Source: an uncultured Oscillibacter sp. | GTDB lineage: Bacteria; Bacillota; Clostridia; Oscillospirales; Oscillospiraceae | Assembly (NCBI GenBank): GCA_946494635.1 | Contig: CAMMCS010000087.1 | Location: forward strand, 1 to 8,245 | Length of the DNA stretch: 8,245 nt | Reading direction: 5' to 3' | Shown here: positions 1-6,998 of the stretch, in pieces | Layout of the letters: each line of letters begins with the position of its first letter | Position numbering within the stretch: position 1 is the stretch's first letter | Made by a program: the position numbers and the translations under genes | Notes under the pieces: model-generated | Database searches by the model: none | The model's input: the letters and a program-made list of their open reading frames with translations, nothing else | What the model was told of the DNA's origin: nothing

Positions 1-1293
1 GCCATCATCCACTTCTACAACTCCACCAGCGAGGCCCAGCGGCGGGAGGTGTTCCACAAGTCCAAGGAGGAGATCAAGAGAATCGCCGTGGACGGCGCCC
101 GGCTCATCAAGGAACTGAGCCAGGAGTACGAGGGCAACTTCCTCTTCGAGTACAGCCCGGAGAGCTTCACCGGCACGGAGCCGGAGTACGCCGTGGAGGT
201 CTGCAACGCGGTGCTGGACGTGATGCAGCCCACGCCGGACCGGCCCATGATCATCAACCTGCCGGTGACGGTGGAGATGAGCATGCCCCACATCTACGCC
301 AACCAGATCGAGTGGTGCTCCCAGCACCTGAAGTACCGGGATTCCGTTATCCTCTCCACCCACCCCCACAACGACCGGGGCTGCGGCGTGGCGGACGCGG
401 AGCTGGCGGTGCTGGCCGGCGCCCAGCGGGTGGAGTGCTGCCTCTTCGGCAACGGGGAGCGCACCGGCAATGTGGACGCCGTCACCCTGGCCATGAATAT
501 GTACAGCCACGGCGTGGACCCGAAGCTGGACTTCTCCGACATGCCGGCCATCTGCGAGGTGTACGAGCGGGTCACCCGGATGCACGTCTATGAGCGGAGC
601 CCCTATGCCGGCAGCCTGGTGTTCGCCGCCTTCTCCGGCAGCCATCAGGACGCCATTGCCAAGGGCATGACCTATCGGCGGGAGCAGCACCAGCACCGGT
701 GGGACTGCCCCTACATCCCCATCGACCCCCACGACATCAGCCGCACCTACGACGCGGACGTCATCCGCATCAACAGCCAGAGCGGCAAGGGCGGCATCGG
801 CTTCCTGCTGCAGCAGAACTACGGCTACAACCCGCCGCCCCACATGCGGGAGCAGCTGGGCTACCGGGTCAAGGAGGTCAGCGACCGGGGGCACAAGGAG
901 CTCAGCGTCCAGGAGGTGCTGGAGGTCTTCGAGAGCAATTATCTCAACCACACGGCCCCGCTGAACGTCACTGCCGCCCACTATACACAGAACAACGACG
1001 GCACTATCTCCGCCAACCTGACCCTGCGGGAAGGCAGCCGGATGATCCAGTGCGGCGCCACCGGCAACGGCCGCCTGGACGCGGTGGCCAACGCCATCGA
1101 GCAGGCGGCGGGCATGGACTTCACTCTGATCCACTACAGCGAGCACGCCCTGGATCCGGATACCGACAGCCGGGCCTGCAGTTATGTGGGCCTCAAGTGG
1201 CCCGACGGCAGCGAGACCTGGGGCTGCGGCACCCACACGGACATCATCGTGGCGGGCGTCCGGGCGCTGGTCAGCGCCATCAACAACCGATAA
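1..1293 (+). CDS. leuA: 2-isopropylmalate synthase, long (type 2) form, 5' end outside window
   Basis: This is the 3' part of the enzyme that condenses acetyl-CoA with 2-ketoisovalerate, the first committed step of leucine synthesis. The frame is open from base 1, so the start lies upstream. About 430 residues are present, and the type 2 family is roughly 550-640 long. The fragment opens with IIHFYNSTSEAQRREVF, characteristic of the long Mycobacterium/fungal-type LeuA. The metal-binding HPHND motif is at 361-375, GNGERTGNVD at 448-477, and FSGSHQDAIAKG and RINSQSGKGG follow. All read closely like M. tuberculosis LeuA from memory. The last 115 or so residues, from NHTAPLNVTAAHYT to GTHTDIIVAGVRALVSAINNR, match the C-terminal regulatory domain that binds leucine for feedback inhibition. 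The stop is 48 bp before leuC. Any leader or attenuator for the operon would be upstream of the window. Confidence 0.96.
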   Translation, partial: AIIHFYNSTSEAQRREVFHKSKEEIKRIAVDGARLIKELSQEYEGNFLFEYSPESFTGTEPEYAVEVCNAVLDVMQPTPDRPMIINLPVTVEMSMPHIYANQIEWCSQHLKYRDSVILSTHPHNDRGCGVADAELAVLAGAQRVECCLFGNGERTGNVDAVTLAMNMYSHGVDPKLDFSDMPAICEVYERVTRMHVYERSPYAGSLVFAAFSGSHQDAIAKGMTYRREQHQHRWDCPYIPIDPHDISRTYDADVIRINSQSGKGGIGFLLQQNYGYNPPPHMREQLGYRVKEVSDRGHKELSVQEVLEVFESNYLNHTAPLNVTAAHYTQNNDGTISANLTLREGSRMIQCGATGNGRLDAVANAIEQAAGMDFTLIHYSEHALDPDTDSRACSYVGLKWPDGSETWGCGTHTDIIVAGVRALVSAINNR

Positions 1294-1326
1294 CCGGCGG
1301 CGCGGCGGAACTTCATCACAGAGAAC

Positions 1327-1331
1327 GGAGG
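1327..1331 (+). promoter_or_regulatory. ribosome binding site that decides the leuC start
   Basis: GGAGG lies 10 bases before the ATG at 1342. Two further in-frame ATGs, at 1348 and 1354, would be 16 and 22 bases away, too far for normal initiation. The 1342 start (MGMTMTQKIL) is therefore preferred, and it also matches the usual N-terminus of this LeuC group. Confidence 0.7.
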
Positions 1332-1341
1332 CAAAATATCC

Positions 1342-2601
<1,260 letters not shown>

Positions 2602-2605
2602 TACC

Positions 2606-3091
2606 ATGGAAGCAAGAGGCTCTGTATTCAAATACGGTGACAACATCGACACCGATGTGATCATCCCCGCCCGCTATCTGAACACCCAGAATGCCCGGGA
2701 GCTGGCGGACCACTGCATGGAGGACATCGACAAGACCTTCATCACCCGGGTGCAAGCGGGCGACATCATGGTGGGCGGCGAGAACTTCGGCTGCGGCTCC
2801 AGCCGGGAGCACGCGCCCCTGGCCATCAAGACCGCCGGCATCGCCTGCGTCATCGCCGCCAGCTTTGCCCGCATCTTCTACCGCAACGCCATCAACATCG
2901 GCCTGCCCATCCTGGAGTGCCCGGCGGCAAGCCGGGCCATCCGGGCGGGGGACACGGTGTCCGTGAACTTTGACACCGGCGTCATCACCGACGAGACCAC
3001 CGGCGAGACCTTCCAGGCGGAGCCCTTCCCGCCCTTCATCCAGAAGATCATCCGCTCCGGCGGCCTGATGGCCAGCCTCCAGGCACAATAA
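2606..3091 (+). CDS. leuD: 3-isopropylmalate dehydratase, small subunit
   Basis: LeuD is the swivel-domain partner of LeuC and contributes substrate-recognition residues to the isomerase active site. At 161 residues it is the short form, as expected beside a 419-residue LeuC. YGDNIDTDVIIPARYL (residues 10-25) and ENFGCGSSREHAP (59-71) are the two signature segments; the second holds the serine/arginine loop that contacts substrate. SFARIFYRNAINIGLPILEC (86-105) is also typical. The ribosome binding site AGGGAGG at 2589-2595 lies inside the end of leuC, so translation is probably coupled. The stop is 12 bases before leuB. The sequence appears intact. Confidence 0.96.
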   Translation: MEARGSVFKYGDNIDTDVIIPARYLNTQNARELADHCMEDIDKTFITRVQAGDIMVGGENFGCGSSREHAPLAIKTAGIACVIAASFARIFYRNAINIGLPILECPAASRAIRAGDTVSVNFDTGVITDETTGETFQAEPFPPFIQKIIRSGGLMASLQAQ

Positions 3092-3103
3092 GGGGGCGGC
3101 ACC

Positions 3104-4174
3104 ATGGAGAAGAACATCGCGGTGATCTACGGCGACTGCGCCAGCCCGGAGATCGTCACCCAGGCCCTGCGGGTGCTGGATGCGGTGGCCGCCAAATTCG
3201 GCCACGCCTTCCGTTATACCAAGGCCCTCATGGGCGGCGAGGCCATCGACGCCTACGGCGACCCCCTGCCCCAGTCGGAGCTGGACAAGTGCCTGGCCAG
3301 CGACAGCGTGCTGCTGGGGGCCATCGGCGGCCCCAAGTGGGAGGGCCTGCCCGGCGAGAAGCGGGCGGAGAAGGGCCTCCTGCGGCTCCGCTCCGGAATG
3401 GGCCTGTACTCCAACAACCGCCCCGCCAGGATCTGGCCCCAGCTCTCCGACGCCTCCCCCCTGAAGCCCTCCATCGTGGAGAAGGGCATCGACTTCATCG
3501 TGGTGCGGGAGCTGATCGGCGGCGTCTACTTCGGGGAGCACAAAACCTACGAGGAAAACGGCGAGAAGGTCGCCGTGGACACCATGCCCTATTCCGAGCA
3601 CGAGATCGAGCGCATCGGCCGCATCGGCTTTGAGACCGCCCGGAAGCGCCGGAAGCGCCTGACCTGCGTGGACAAGGCCAACGTGCTGGACACCAGCCGC
3701 CTGTGGCGGGAGGTGATGCACCGCCTGGCGGCGGAGTACCCGGACGTGGAGTACCGGGAGATGTTCGTGGACAACTGCGCCATGCAGATCTGCAAGGATC
3801 CCTCCCAGTTCGACGTGATCGTCACGGAGAACATGTTCGGCGACATCCTGTCCGACGAGGCCAGCGAGATCACCGGCAGCATCGGCATGGTGCCCTCCTC
3901 CAGCCTGGGGGACGGCACCCGGGGACTCTACGAGCCCATCCACGGCTCCGCCCCGGACATCGCCGGCCAGGACGTCATCAACCCCATCGCCTGCATCCTG
4001 TCCGCGGCCATGATGCTGCGGTACAGCTTCGACATGGCGGCGGAGGCGGACTGCATCGAGTCCGCGGTGAACAAAGTCCTGGACGACGGCATCCGCACCG
4101 CCGACATCTGGCGCCCCGGCTGCGAGAAGGTGGGCTGCGCCGCCATGGGAGACGCGATCCTGGCCAGGCTGTGA
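3104..4174 (+). CDS. leuB: 3-isopropylmalate dehydrogenase
   Basis: LeuB oxidises 3-isopropylmalate with NAD+ to 2-isopropyl-3-oxosuccinate, which decarboxylates to 2-ketoisocaproate. The 356-residue length is normal. Active-site elements seen are the substrate arginines in LRLRSGMGLYSNNRPA (Arg96, Arg106), VVRELIGGVYFGE (Arg135, Tyr142), the catalytic lysine in CVDKANVL (Lys191), Asp223 in FVDNCAMQ, and metal ligands Asp247 and Asp251 in GDILSDEAS. The NAD-binding loop is EPIHGSAPDIAGQ (277-289), followed by NPIA. One oddity is the N-terminal GDGIGPE signature, which here reads GDCASPE (residues 10-16). Tartrate and isocitrate dehydrogenases are relatives, but the operon position settles the role. 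GGGGGC at 3092-3097 is the only purine-rich stretch before the ATG and makes a modest ribosome binding site. This is the last gene of the leu cluster in the window. Confidence 0.95.
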   Translation: MEKNIAVIYGDCASPEIVTQALRVLDAVAAKFGHAFRYTKALMGGEAIDAYGDPLPQSELDKCLASDSVLLGAIGGPKWEGLPGEKRAEKGLLRLRSGMGLYSNNRPARIWPQLSDASPLKPSIVEKGIDFIVVRELIGGVYFGEHKTYEENGEKVAVDTMPYSEHEIERIGRIGFETARKRRKRLTCVDKANVLDTSRLWREVMHRLAAEYPDVEYREMFVDNCAMQICKDPSQFDVIVTENMFGDILSDEASEITGSIGMVPSSSLGDGTRGLYEPIHGSAPDIAGQDVINPIACILSAAMMLRYSFDMAAEADCIESAVNKVLDDGIRTADIWRPGCEKVGCAAMGDAILARL

Positions 4175-4248
4175 ACTGAGAGTGAAGAGTGGAGAGTGGA
4201 GATAGGAGTTCAATTAGGAATTAGGAATGAGGAATTAGGAATTTTGGT

Positions 4249-4267
4249 GTTCCGCCGCAGGCGGAAC
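4249..4267. repeat. perfect hairpin 1 at the centre of the heptamer element
   Basis: The arms GTTCCGCC and GGCGGAAC are perfect complements separated by GCA, giving an 8-bp stem with a 3-base loop. No T-run follows, so a standard intrinsic terminator is unlikely, although within the whole folded element it may still slow or end leu transcripts. Confidence 0.8.
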
Positions 4268-4278
4268 GATTTCAATTC

Positions 4279-4295
4279 GTCCGGCTTCGCCGGAC
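4279..4295. repeat. perfect hairpin 2 at the centre of the heptamer element
   Basis: The arms GTCCGGC and GCCGGAC are separated by TTC, giving a 7-bp stem 11 bases after hairpin 1. The loop closes with a CTTCG-like turn, which is very stable in RNA. It again lacks a following T-run. Confidence 0.8.
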
Positions 4296-4382
4296 TCCAC
4301 AATTCCTAACTCCTAATTCCTAACTCCTAACTCTTATCTCTTATCTTTTATCTGCGCCCAGCTCGTTCCCGGCGGCGGGGAA

Positions 4383-4411
4383 TTTACATTCCCGCTGAAA
4401 TGTGGTATCCT
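4383..4411 (+). promoter_or_regulatory. sigma-A-type promoter for the UPF0173 hydrolase gene
   Basis: TTTACA (4383-4388) and TATCCT (4406-4411) are separated by 17 bases, with TG at 4403-4404 forming an extended -10. A near-symmetric element, GGGAAT (4378-4383) and ATTCCC (4388-4393) with four bases between, straddles the -35 box and could be an operator. The leader to the ATG is about 60 bases and includes a 7-bp hairpin at 4430-4446 (arms CGGGCGG and CCGCCCG). These are pattern matches only. Confidence 0.5.
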
Positions 4412-4477
4412 GTCCCCAACGGGATCGACCGGGCGGGGACCGCCCGTCCCGCCTGATGGAAAAGGAGTGCTGCGAAT

Positions 4478-5137
4478 ATGGAACTGCAATTTCTGGGACA
4501 CGCCTGCTTTCTGCTGGACGACGGCGCCTGCAGGGTGCTGACGGACCCCTTCCTCTCCGGCGCCGGACACCCCGACTGGGCGGAGCAGGTCCGGCCGGAC
4601 TACATCTTCGTCACCCACGGCCACGGGGACCATGTGGGGGACACGGTGGCCATCGCCAGGCGCACCGGCGCTCAGGTGTGCTGCACGGCGGACCTGGCGG
4701 ACGCGGTGTTCGGCCCCGCCGGGGTGGACTGCATCGCCGGCAACCTGGGGGGCACGGTCCGCCTGCCCTTCGGCACAGCCAAATTTATCCAGGCCCTCCA
4801 CGGCGGCGGGGCGGCCGGGTGCCCGGCCTGCGGCTTCCTCTTTGAGATGGGGGGAAAGACCATCTACCACGCCGGGGACACGGCCCTGACCATGGACATG
4901 GCCCTGCTGGAGGACGCCCACATCGACGCGGCCCTGCTGCCCATCGGGGACTTCTACACCATGGGCCCGGCGGACGCCCTGCGGGCGGTGAAGCTCATCA
5001 AGCCCCAGCTGACTATCCCCATGCACTACAACACCTTCCCGGCCATCGCCCAGGATCCGGCGGCCTTCGCCGCGGCCTGTCAGGCGGAGGGGTATGAGGC
5101 GAAGGTTCTCCAGCCGGGGGAGACGCTTTCCCTGTAA
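4478..5137 (+). CDS. UPF0173-family metal-dependent hydrolase (metallo-beta-lactamase fold)
   Basis: This is a cytoplasmic metallo-beta-lactamase-fold protein of the UPF0173 / YtkL / UlaG-like group, 219 residues against a family norm of about 225. The metal-binding THGHGDH motif is at residues 46-52 (His47, His49, Asp51, His52). Further likely ligands are His108, Asp134 in HAGDT, and His183 in PMHYNTFP. The N-terminus ELQFLGHACFLL and the TDPFLSG loop (22-28) are family signatures. The substrate is not known for UPF0173 proteins, so no reaction is assigned. AAAGGAG (4461-4467) precedes the ATG by 10 bases. The gene has its own promoter candidate and converges on degV, so it is probably monocistronic. 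All metal ligands are present and it should be active. Confidence 0.92.
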   Translation: MELQFLGHACFLLDDGACRVLTDPFLSGAGHPDWAEQVRPDYIFVTHGHGDHVGDTVAIARRTGAQVCCTADLADAVFGPAGVDCIAGNLGGTVRLPFGTAKFIQALHGGGAAGCPACGFLFEMGGKTIYHAGDTALTMDMALLEDAHIDAALLPIGDFYTMGPADALRAVKLIKPQLTIPMHYNTFPAIAQDPAAFAAACQAEGYEAKVLQPGETLSL

Positions 5138-5233
5138 TCTGGAAGCACCGCCTCTTTTGCAGGGGACCGCTCCCGCAGGAGGCTCCGGGAGCACCGATTG
5201 AAGCTGTGCCTTCTGTGCGATAATGGAAAAGAC

Positions 5234-5272
5234 AATGCCGCCCGGACGCGCAGCGCGTCCGGGCGGCATTTT
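5234..5272. terminator. bidirectional intrinsic terminator between convergent genes
   Basis: A perfect 17-bp inverted repeat (5234-5250 and 5254-5270) has the 3-base loop CAG. The stem is very GC-rich and ends in TTTT at 5269-5272 on the + strand; on the - strand it is followed by GTCTTTT. It lies about 100 bases after the hydrolase stop and 17 bases beyond the degV stop, as expected for a shared terminator. A weaker 7-bp hairpin (GCTCCCG 5169-5175 with CGGGAGC 5186-5192) sits just upstream without a T-run. Confidence 0.85.
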
Positions 5273-5288
5273 GCAGTGGGACCTGCGA

Positions 5289-6155
5289 TCACGGTTCAAG
5301 GAGCTGCACCGCGGCCCCCCCGCCCCCGTTCCCGATGTAAACACTCAGCGTCCCGTCCAGCTCGCCGCTCCAGAGATGGTCATAATGGGGGAGGGCGGCG
5401 GTGAGCTTCTCCTTCAGAGTTTCCATCTCAGCCGGGGCGCCGCCGTTGGCCACCGCCAGGTTGTACCGGGCCGCGCCGGCGTGGCGCTGCTCCACCAGCT
5501 CGATGAGCTTGCGGATCACCAGATTCCGGCCCCGGACCTTGGCAATGGACTGGAGCTGCCCGTCCGCGGCGAAGGTGATCAGGGGCTTGATCTGCAGCAA
5601 GGTGCCCGCCATGGCGGTCACCTTGCCGATACGGCCGCCCTTCTGCAGGTATTCCAGGGTGTCCACCGAGAAAAAGGGGAAGGTATTCTGGATCAGCCAG
5701 GGCACCCGGCGCTCTGTCAGCGCATCCCAGTCCATGCCCTGCCGCAGATCCTCTGCCAGTTGGAGCACCATCATGCCGGTACCCAGAGATCCGCTGACAG
5801 AGTCATACACCCGGATGGTCAGGTCCTTCCGCTCCTCCGCCAGCAGGCGGGTCATGTTGTAGGTGCCGGAGAGCCCGCCGGAGAGCATCAGAGCGATGAC
5901 GCCGTCATATCCGGCAGCGGCGATGGCGTCAAACGCGTCCGTGATGTCCTGGGCGGAGGGCAGCGAGGTTTGGGGCAGCTCCCCGGCCTGCAGGCGGGTG
6001 TAGATGTCGGCGGCCCGGATGTCCACCCCGTCCCGATACTCCCCGTCTGCGCAAAGGATACGCAGAGGAACGACATGAATCTGGTTTTCCTCCGCCAGAT
6101 GGGGCGGAAGGTCTGCACAGGAGTCTGTCAGCAGAGCGATTTTCTGTGGGCTCAT
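5289..6155 (-). CDS. DegV-family fatty-acid-binding protein (FakB-like)
   Basis: DegV proteins bind a fatty acid in the cytoplasm. The FakB members present it to the kinase FakA, which makes acyl-phosphate for phospholipid synthesis. The length of 288 is typical (about 280). Seen are LLTDSCADLP (residues 8-17), PQTSLPS (61-67), MLSGGLSGTYN (90-100), YDSVSGSLG (117-125) and EYLQKGGRIG (168-177), all in the family order. The ligand threonine/serine region is therefore intact. The C-terminal loop, usually HxGPG, instead reads YIGNGGGGAAV (273-283), so the histidine that contacts the carboxylate in characterised FakB proteins seems to be replaced. No fakA is in the window. The ATG at 6155 has only a distant AGGAAAGG upstream (ends about 15 bases away), so initiation may be weak. 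It is divergent from the TetR gene. Fatty-acid binding is family knowledge; the exact ligand is unknown. Confidence 0.9.
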   Translation of the reverse strand: MSPQKIALLTDSCADLPPHLAEENQIHVVPLRILCADGEYRDGVDIRAADIYTRLQAGELPQTSLPSAQDITDAFDAIAAAGYDGVIALMLSGGLSGTYNMTRLLAEERKDLTIRVYDSVSGSLGTGMMVLQLAEDLRQGMDWDALTERRVPWLIQNTFPFFSVDTLEYLQKGGRIGKVTAMAGTLLQIKPLITFAADGQLQSIAKVRGRNLVIRKLIELVEQRHAGAARYNLAVANGGAPAEMETLKEKLTAALPHYDHLWSGELDGTLSVYIGNGGGGAAVQLLEP

Positions 6156-6283
6156 GGTAATTTTTCCAAACCTTTCCTCATATGACCCTGCCTGCAGCAG
6201 GTGTACAGTGGGCGGGAGTTCCGCGCTGCTACCGAGAGAGATTAGATGATAAAATCCGGATGTGCCGTCATGCCATGTTTATA
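6156..6283 (-). other. long structured 5' leader of degV
   Basis: If transcription starts near 6283, the degV mRNA has a leader of about 128 bases. On the - strand, GCGG and CCGC around AACTC form a small hairpin (6211-6223). AGCAG (6226-6230) can pair with CTGCT (6196-6200), but CTGCT is also part of the palindrome CCTGCTGCAGG (6191-6201). The two folds exclude each other. No terminator T-run follows and no known riboswitch class is recognised. Structure is inferred by eye only. Confidence 0.3.
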
Positions 6284-6289
6284 TAGCAC

Positions 6290-6318
6290 ATTATACTGTA
6301 AAGAACTTATAAAAACAA
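6290..6318 (-). promoter_or_regulatory. promoter for degV
   Basis: Reading the - strand, TTGTTT (6318-6313), a 17-base spacer, then a perfect TATAAT (6295-6290) form a sigma-A-type promoter in an AT-rich patch that stands out from the GC-rich surroundings. It points toward degV and would start transcripts near 6283. Confidence 0.6.
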
Positions 6319-6390
6319 GAGAAAAATCCACGGCTGGCCGCACAAGCTGCCATATGGGTCCGCCGTGGAAAAACAGGGCGGATTTTGGGC

Positions 6391-6420
6391 TTGCAAAAGG
6401 GTAGCCGCTTCCGGTATGAT
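6391..6420 (+). promoter_or_regulatory. promoter for the TetR-family gene
   Basis: TTGCAA (6391-6396) and TATGAT (6415-6420) are separated by 18 bases and sit about 36 bases before the GTG start. The -10 box lies inside a 17-bp near-palindrome. Confidence 0.55.
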
Positions 6421-6426
6421 AACGGA
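6410..6426. promoter_or_regulatory. candidate TetR-type operator over the -10 box
   Basis: TCCGGTATGATAACGGA has half-sites TCCGGTAT and ATAACGGA around a central G. Seven of eight positions are symmetric. Its size, and its placement over the -10 of the regulator's own promoter, are those of a TetR-family autoregulatory operator. Binding is inferred. An unrelated longer inverted repeat (TCCACGGC 6327-6334 with GCCGTGGA 6362-6369) lies between the two divergent promoters and could be a second site. Confidence 0.45.
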
Positions 6427-6437
6427 TAGAGACAAAC

Positions 6438-6448
6438 AGGAGAGGGGG
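6438..6448 (+). promoter_or_regulatory. ribosome binding site supporting a GTG start
   Basis: AGGAGAGGGGG ends 7 bases before the GTG at 6456. The next in-frame start-like codon, GTG at 6468, would be about 20 bases away and the first in-frame ATG falls inside helix 1 of the DNA-binding domain. The 6456 GTG is therefore chosen. Confidence 0.6.
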
Positions 6449-6455
6449 CGGGGCC

Positions 6456-6998
6456 GTGCCGCTGGATGTGAAAAGCGCTGTCGCGGACGCGTTGATGGAA
6501 ATGATCACCCGACGGGGCGCGGATAAAATTACAGTGAAGGATCTGGTGGAAGCGTGCGGGATCTCCCGCCAGACATTTTACTATCACTTTCGGGACATTA
6601 CAGATGTTGTAGAGTGGGCTGCCCGCCGCGCCGGAGAGCGCATCCTGGAGGAGAGCCTCCGGGCGCAGTCCCCTCAGGAGGCCCTGCGCCAGTTTGTCGG
6701 CTTTACCGCGGATTCCTGGCTTCTGATCCAGCGATTGCTGTGTTCGCAGCGGCGGGACGCCATGGAGCGGATCATGCTGCAATCCGTCCGGGGCTATCTG
6801 CAGGACCTGATGGAACGGCGGCAGGGCGGACCTGCCCTGAGCCGGGAGGACTGGGAGGCCATGCTGGACTTTTACGCCTGCGGGGTTACCGGCCTGCTGC
6901 TGAAGCACTGCGGCCGGAGGGACCTGGATCAGGCGCAGCTGGCGGATCAGATCTGCCGCCTGCTGTCTGAGCAGATGCTGCATCCCCCAAAAACTTGA
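6456..6998 (+). CDS. TetR/AcrR-family transcriptional regulator
   Basis: A 180-residue cytoplasmic regulator, normal for the shorter TetR proteins. The N-terminal helix-turn-helix spans about residues 25-46; its recognition part ISRQTFYYHFRD (36-47) is classic. ITVKDLVEACG before it is the supporting helix. The C-terminal ligand and dimer domain (residues 55-175) is helical and not assignable to a ligand by eye. The family usually represses a neighbouring gene and itself until a small hydrophobic ligand binds. The divergent degV gene and the near-palindrome at 6410-6426 make self-control, and perhaps control of degV, plausible but unproven. The resemblance of the TFYYHFRD region to DhaS-like and FadR-like TetR proteins is loose. 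The TGA stop is the first three bases of the following terminator stem. Confidence 0.92.
   Translation: MPLDVKSAVADALMEMITRRGADKITVKDLVEACGISRQTFYYHFRDITDVVEWAARRAGERILEESLRAQSPQEALRQFVGFTADSWLLIQRLLCSQRRDAMERIMLQSVRGYLQDLMERRQGGPALSREDWEAMLDFYACGVTGLLLKHCGRRDLDQAQLADQICRLLSEQMLHPPKT

Larger units (their letters stand above)
4175..4353. repeat. inverted arrays of degenerate 7-bp repeats flanking two hairpins
   Basis: From the base after the leuB stop, the + strand reads as consecutive heptamers. ACTGAGA (4175-4181) and GTGAAGA (4182-4188) are followed by GTGGAGA twice (4189-4202) and TAGGAGT (4203-4209). After a TCAAT break come TAGGAAT, TAGGAAT, GAGGAAT and TAGGAAT (4215-4242). The right side has the opposite orientation: ATTCCTA (4302-4308), ACTCCTA, ATTCCTA, ACTCCTA, ACTCTTA, TCTCTTA and TCTTTTA (to 4350), ending in TCT. 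In both arrays the units nearest the centre are closest to TAGGAAT and the outermost are most diverged. The arms can pair imperfectly into a stem of about 60 bp enclosing two GC-rich hairpins. There is no coding potential. It is probably an interspersed repeat family (REP- or MITE-like), but only one copy is in this window. Confidence 0.85.

Noticed and set aside
3638..3660. Direct repeat of CGGAAGCGC inside leuB
   Set aside because: It encodes the RKRRKR stretch that is normal at this position in LeuB before the catalytic lysine segment, so it is explained by coding.
4175..4353. CRISPR array interpretation of the tandem repeats
   Set aside because: Units are 7 bp, contiguous and without spacers, and the two arrays are inverted; none of this fits CRISPR.
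5198..5224. TTGAAG and GATAAT promoter-like boxes before the shared terminator
   Set aside because: The spacer is only 15 bases and the strong terminator begins 10 bases later, so no meaningful transcript would result.
4334..5344. Long - strand open frame opposite the UPF0173 hydrolase
   Set aside because: It is a shadow of a gene with complete metal-binding motifs and crosses a strong terminator hairpin.
6211..6235. T-box-like GGTAGCAGCGCGG on the - strand in the degV leader
   Set aside because: The UGGNACC core that pairs with the tRNA 3' end is not matched, the leader is too short for a full T-box, no terminator follows, and degV is not an aminoacyl-tRNA or amino acid gene.
6246..6404. 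Small + strand ORF of 52 codons in the degV-tetR intergenic region
   Set aside because: It has no good ribosome binding site, overlaps the degV promoter, and its amino acid content looks arbitrary.
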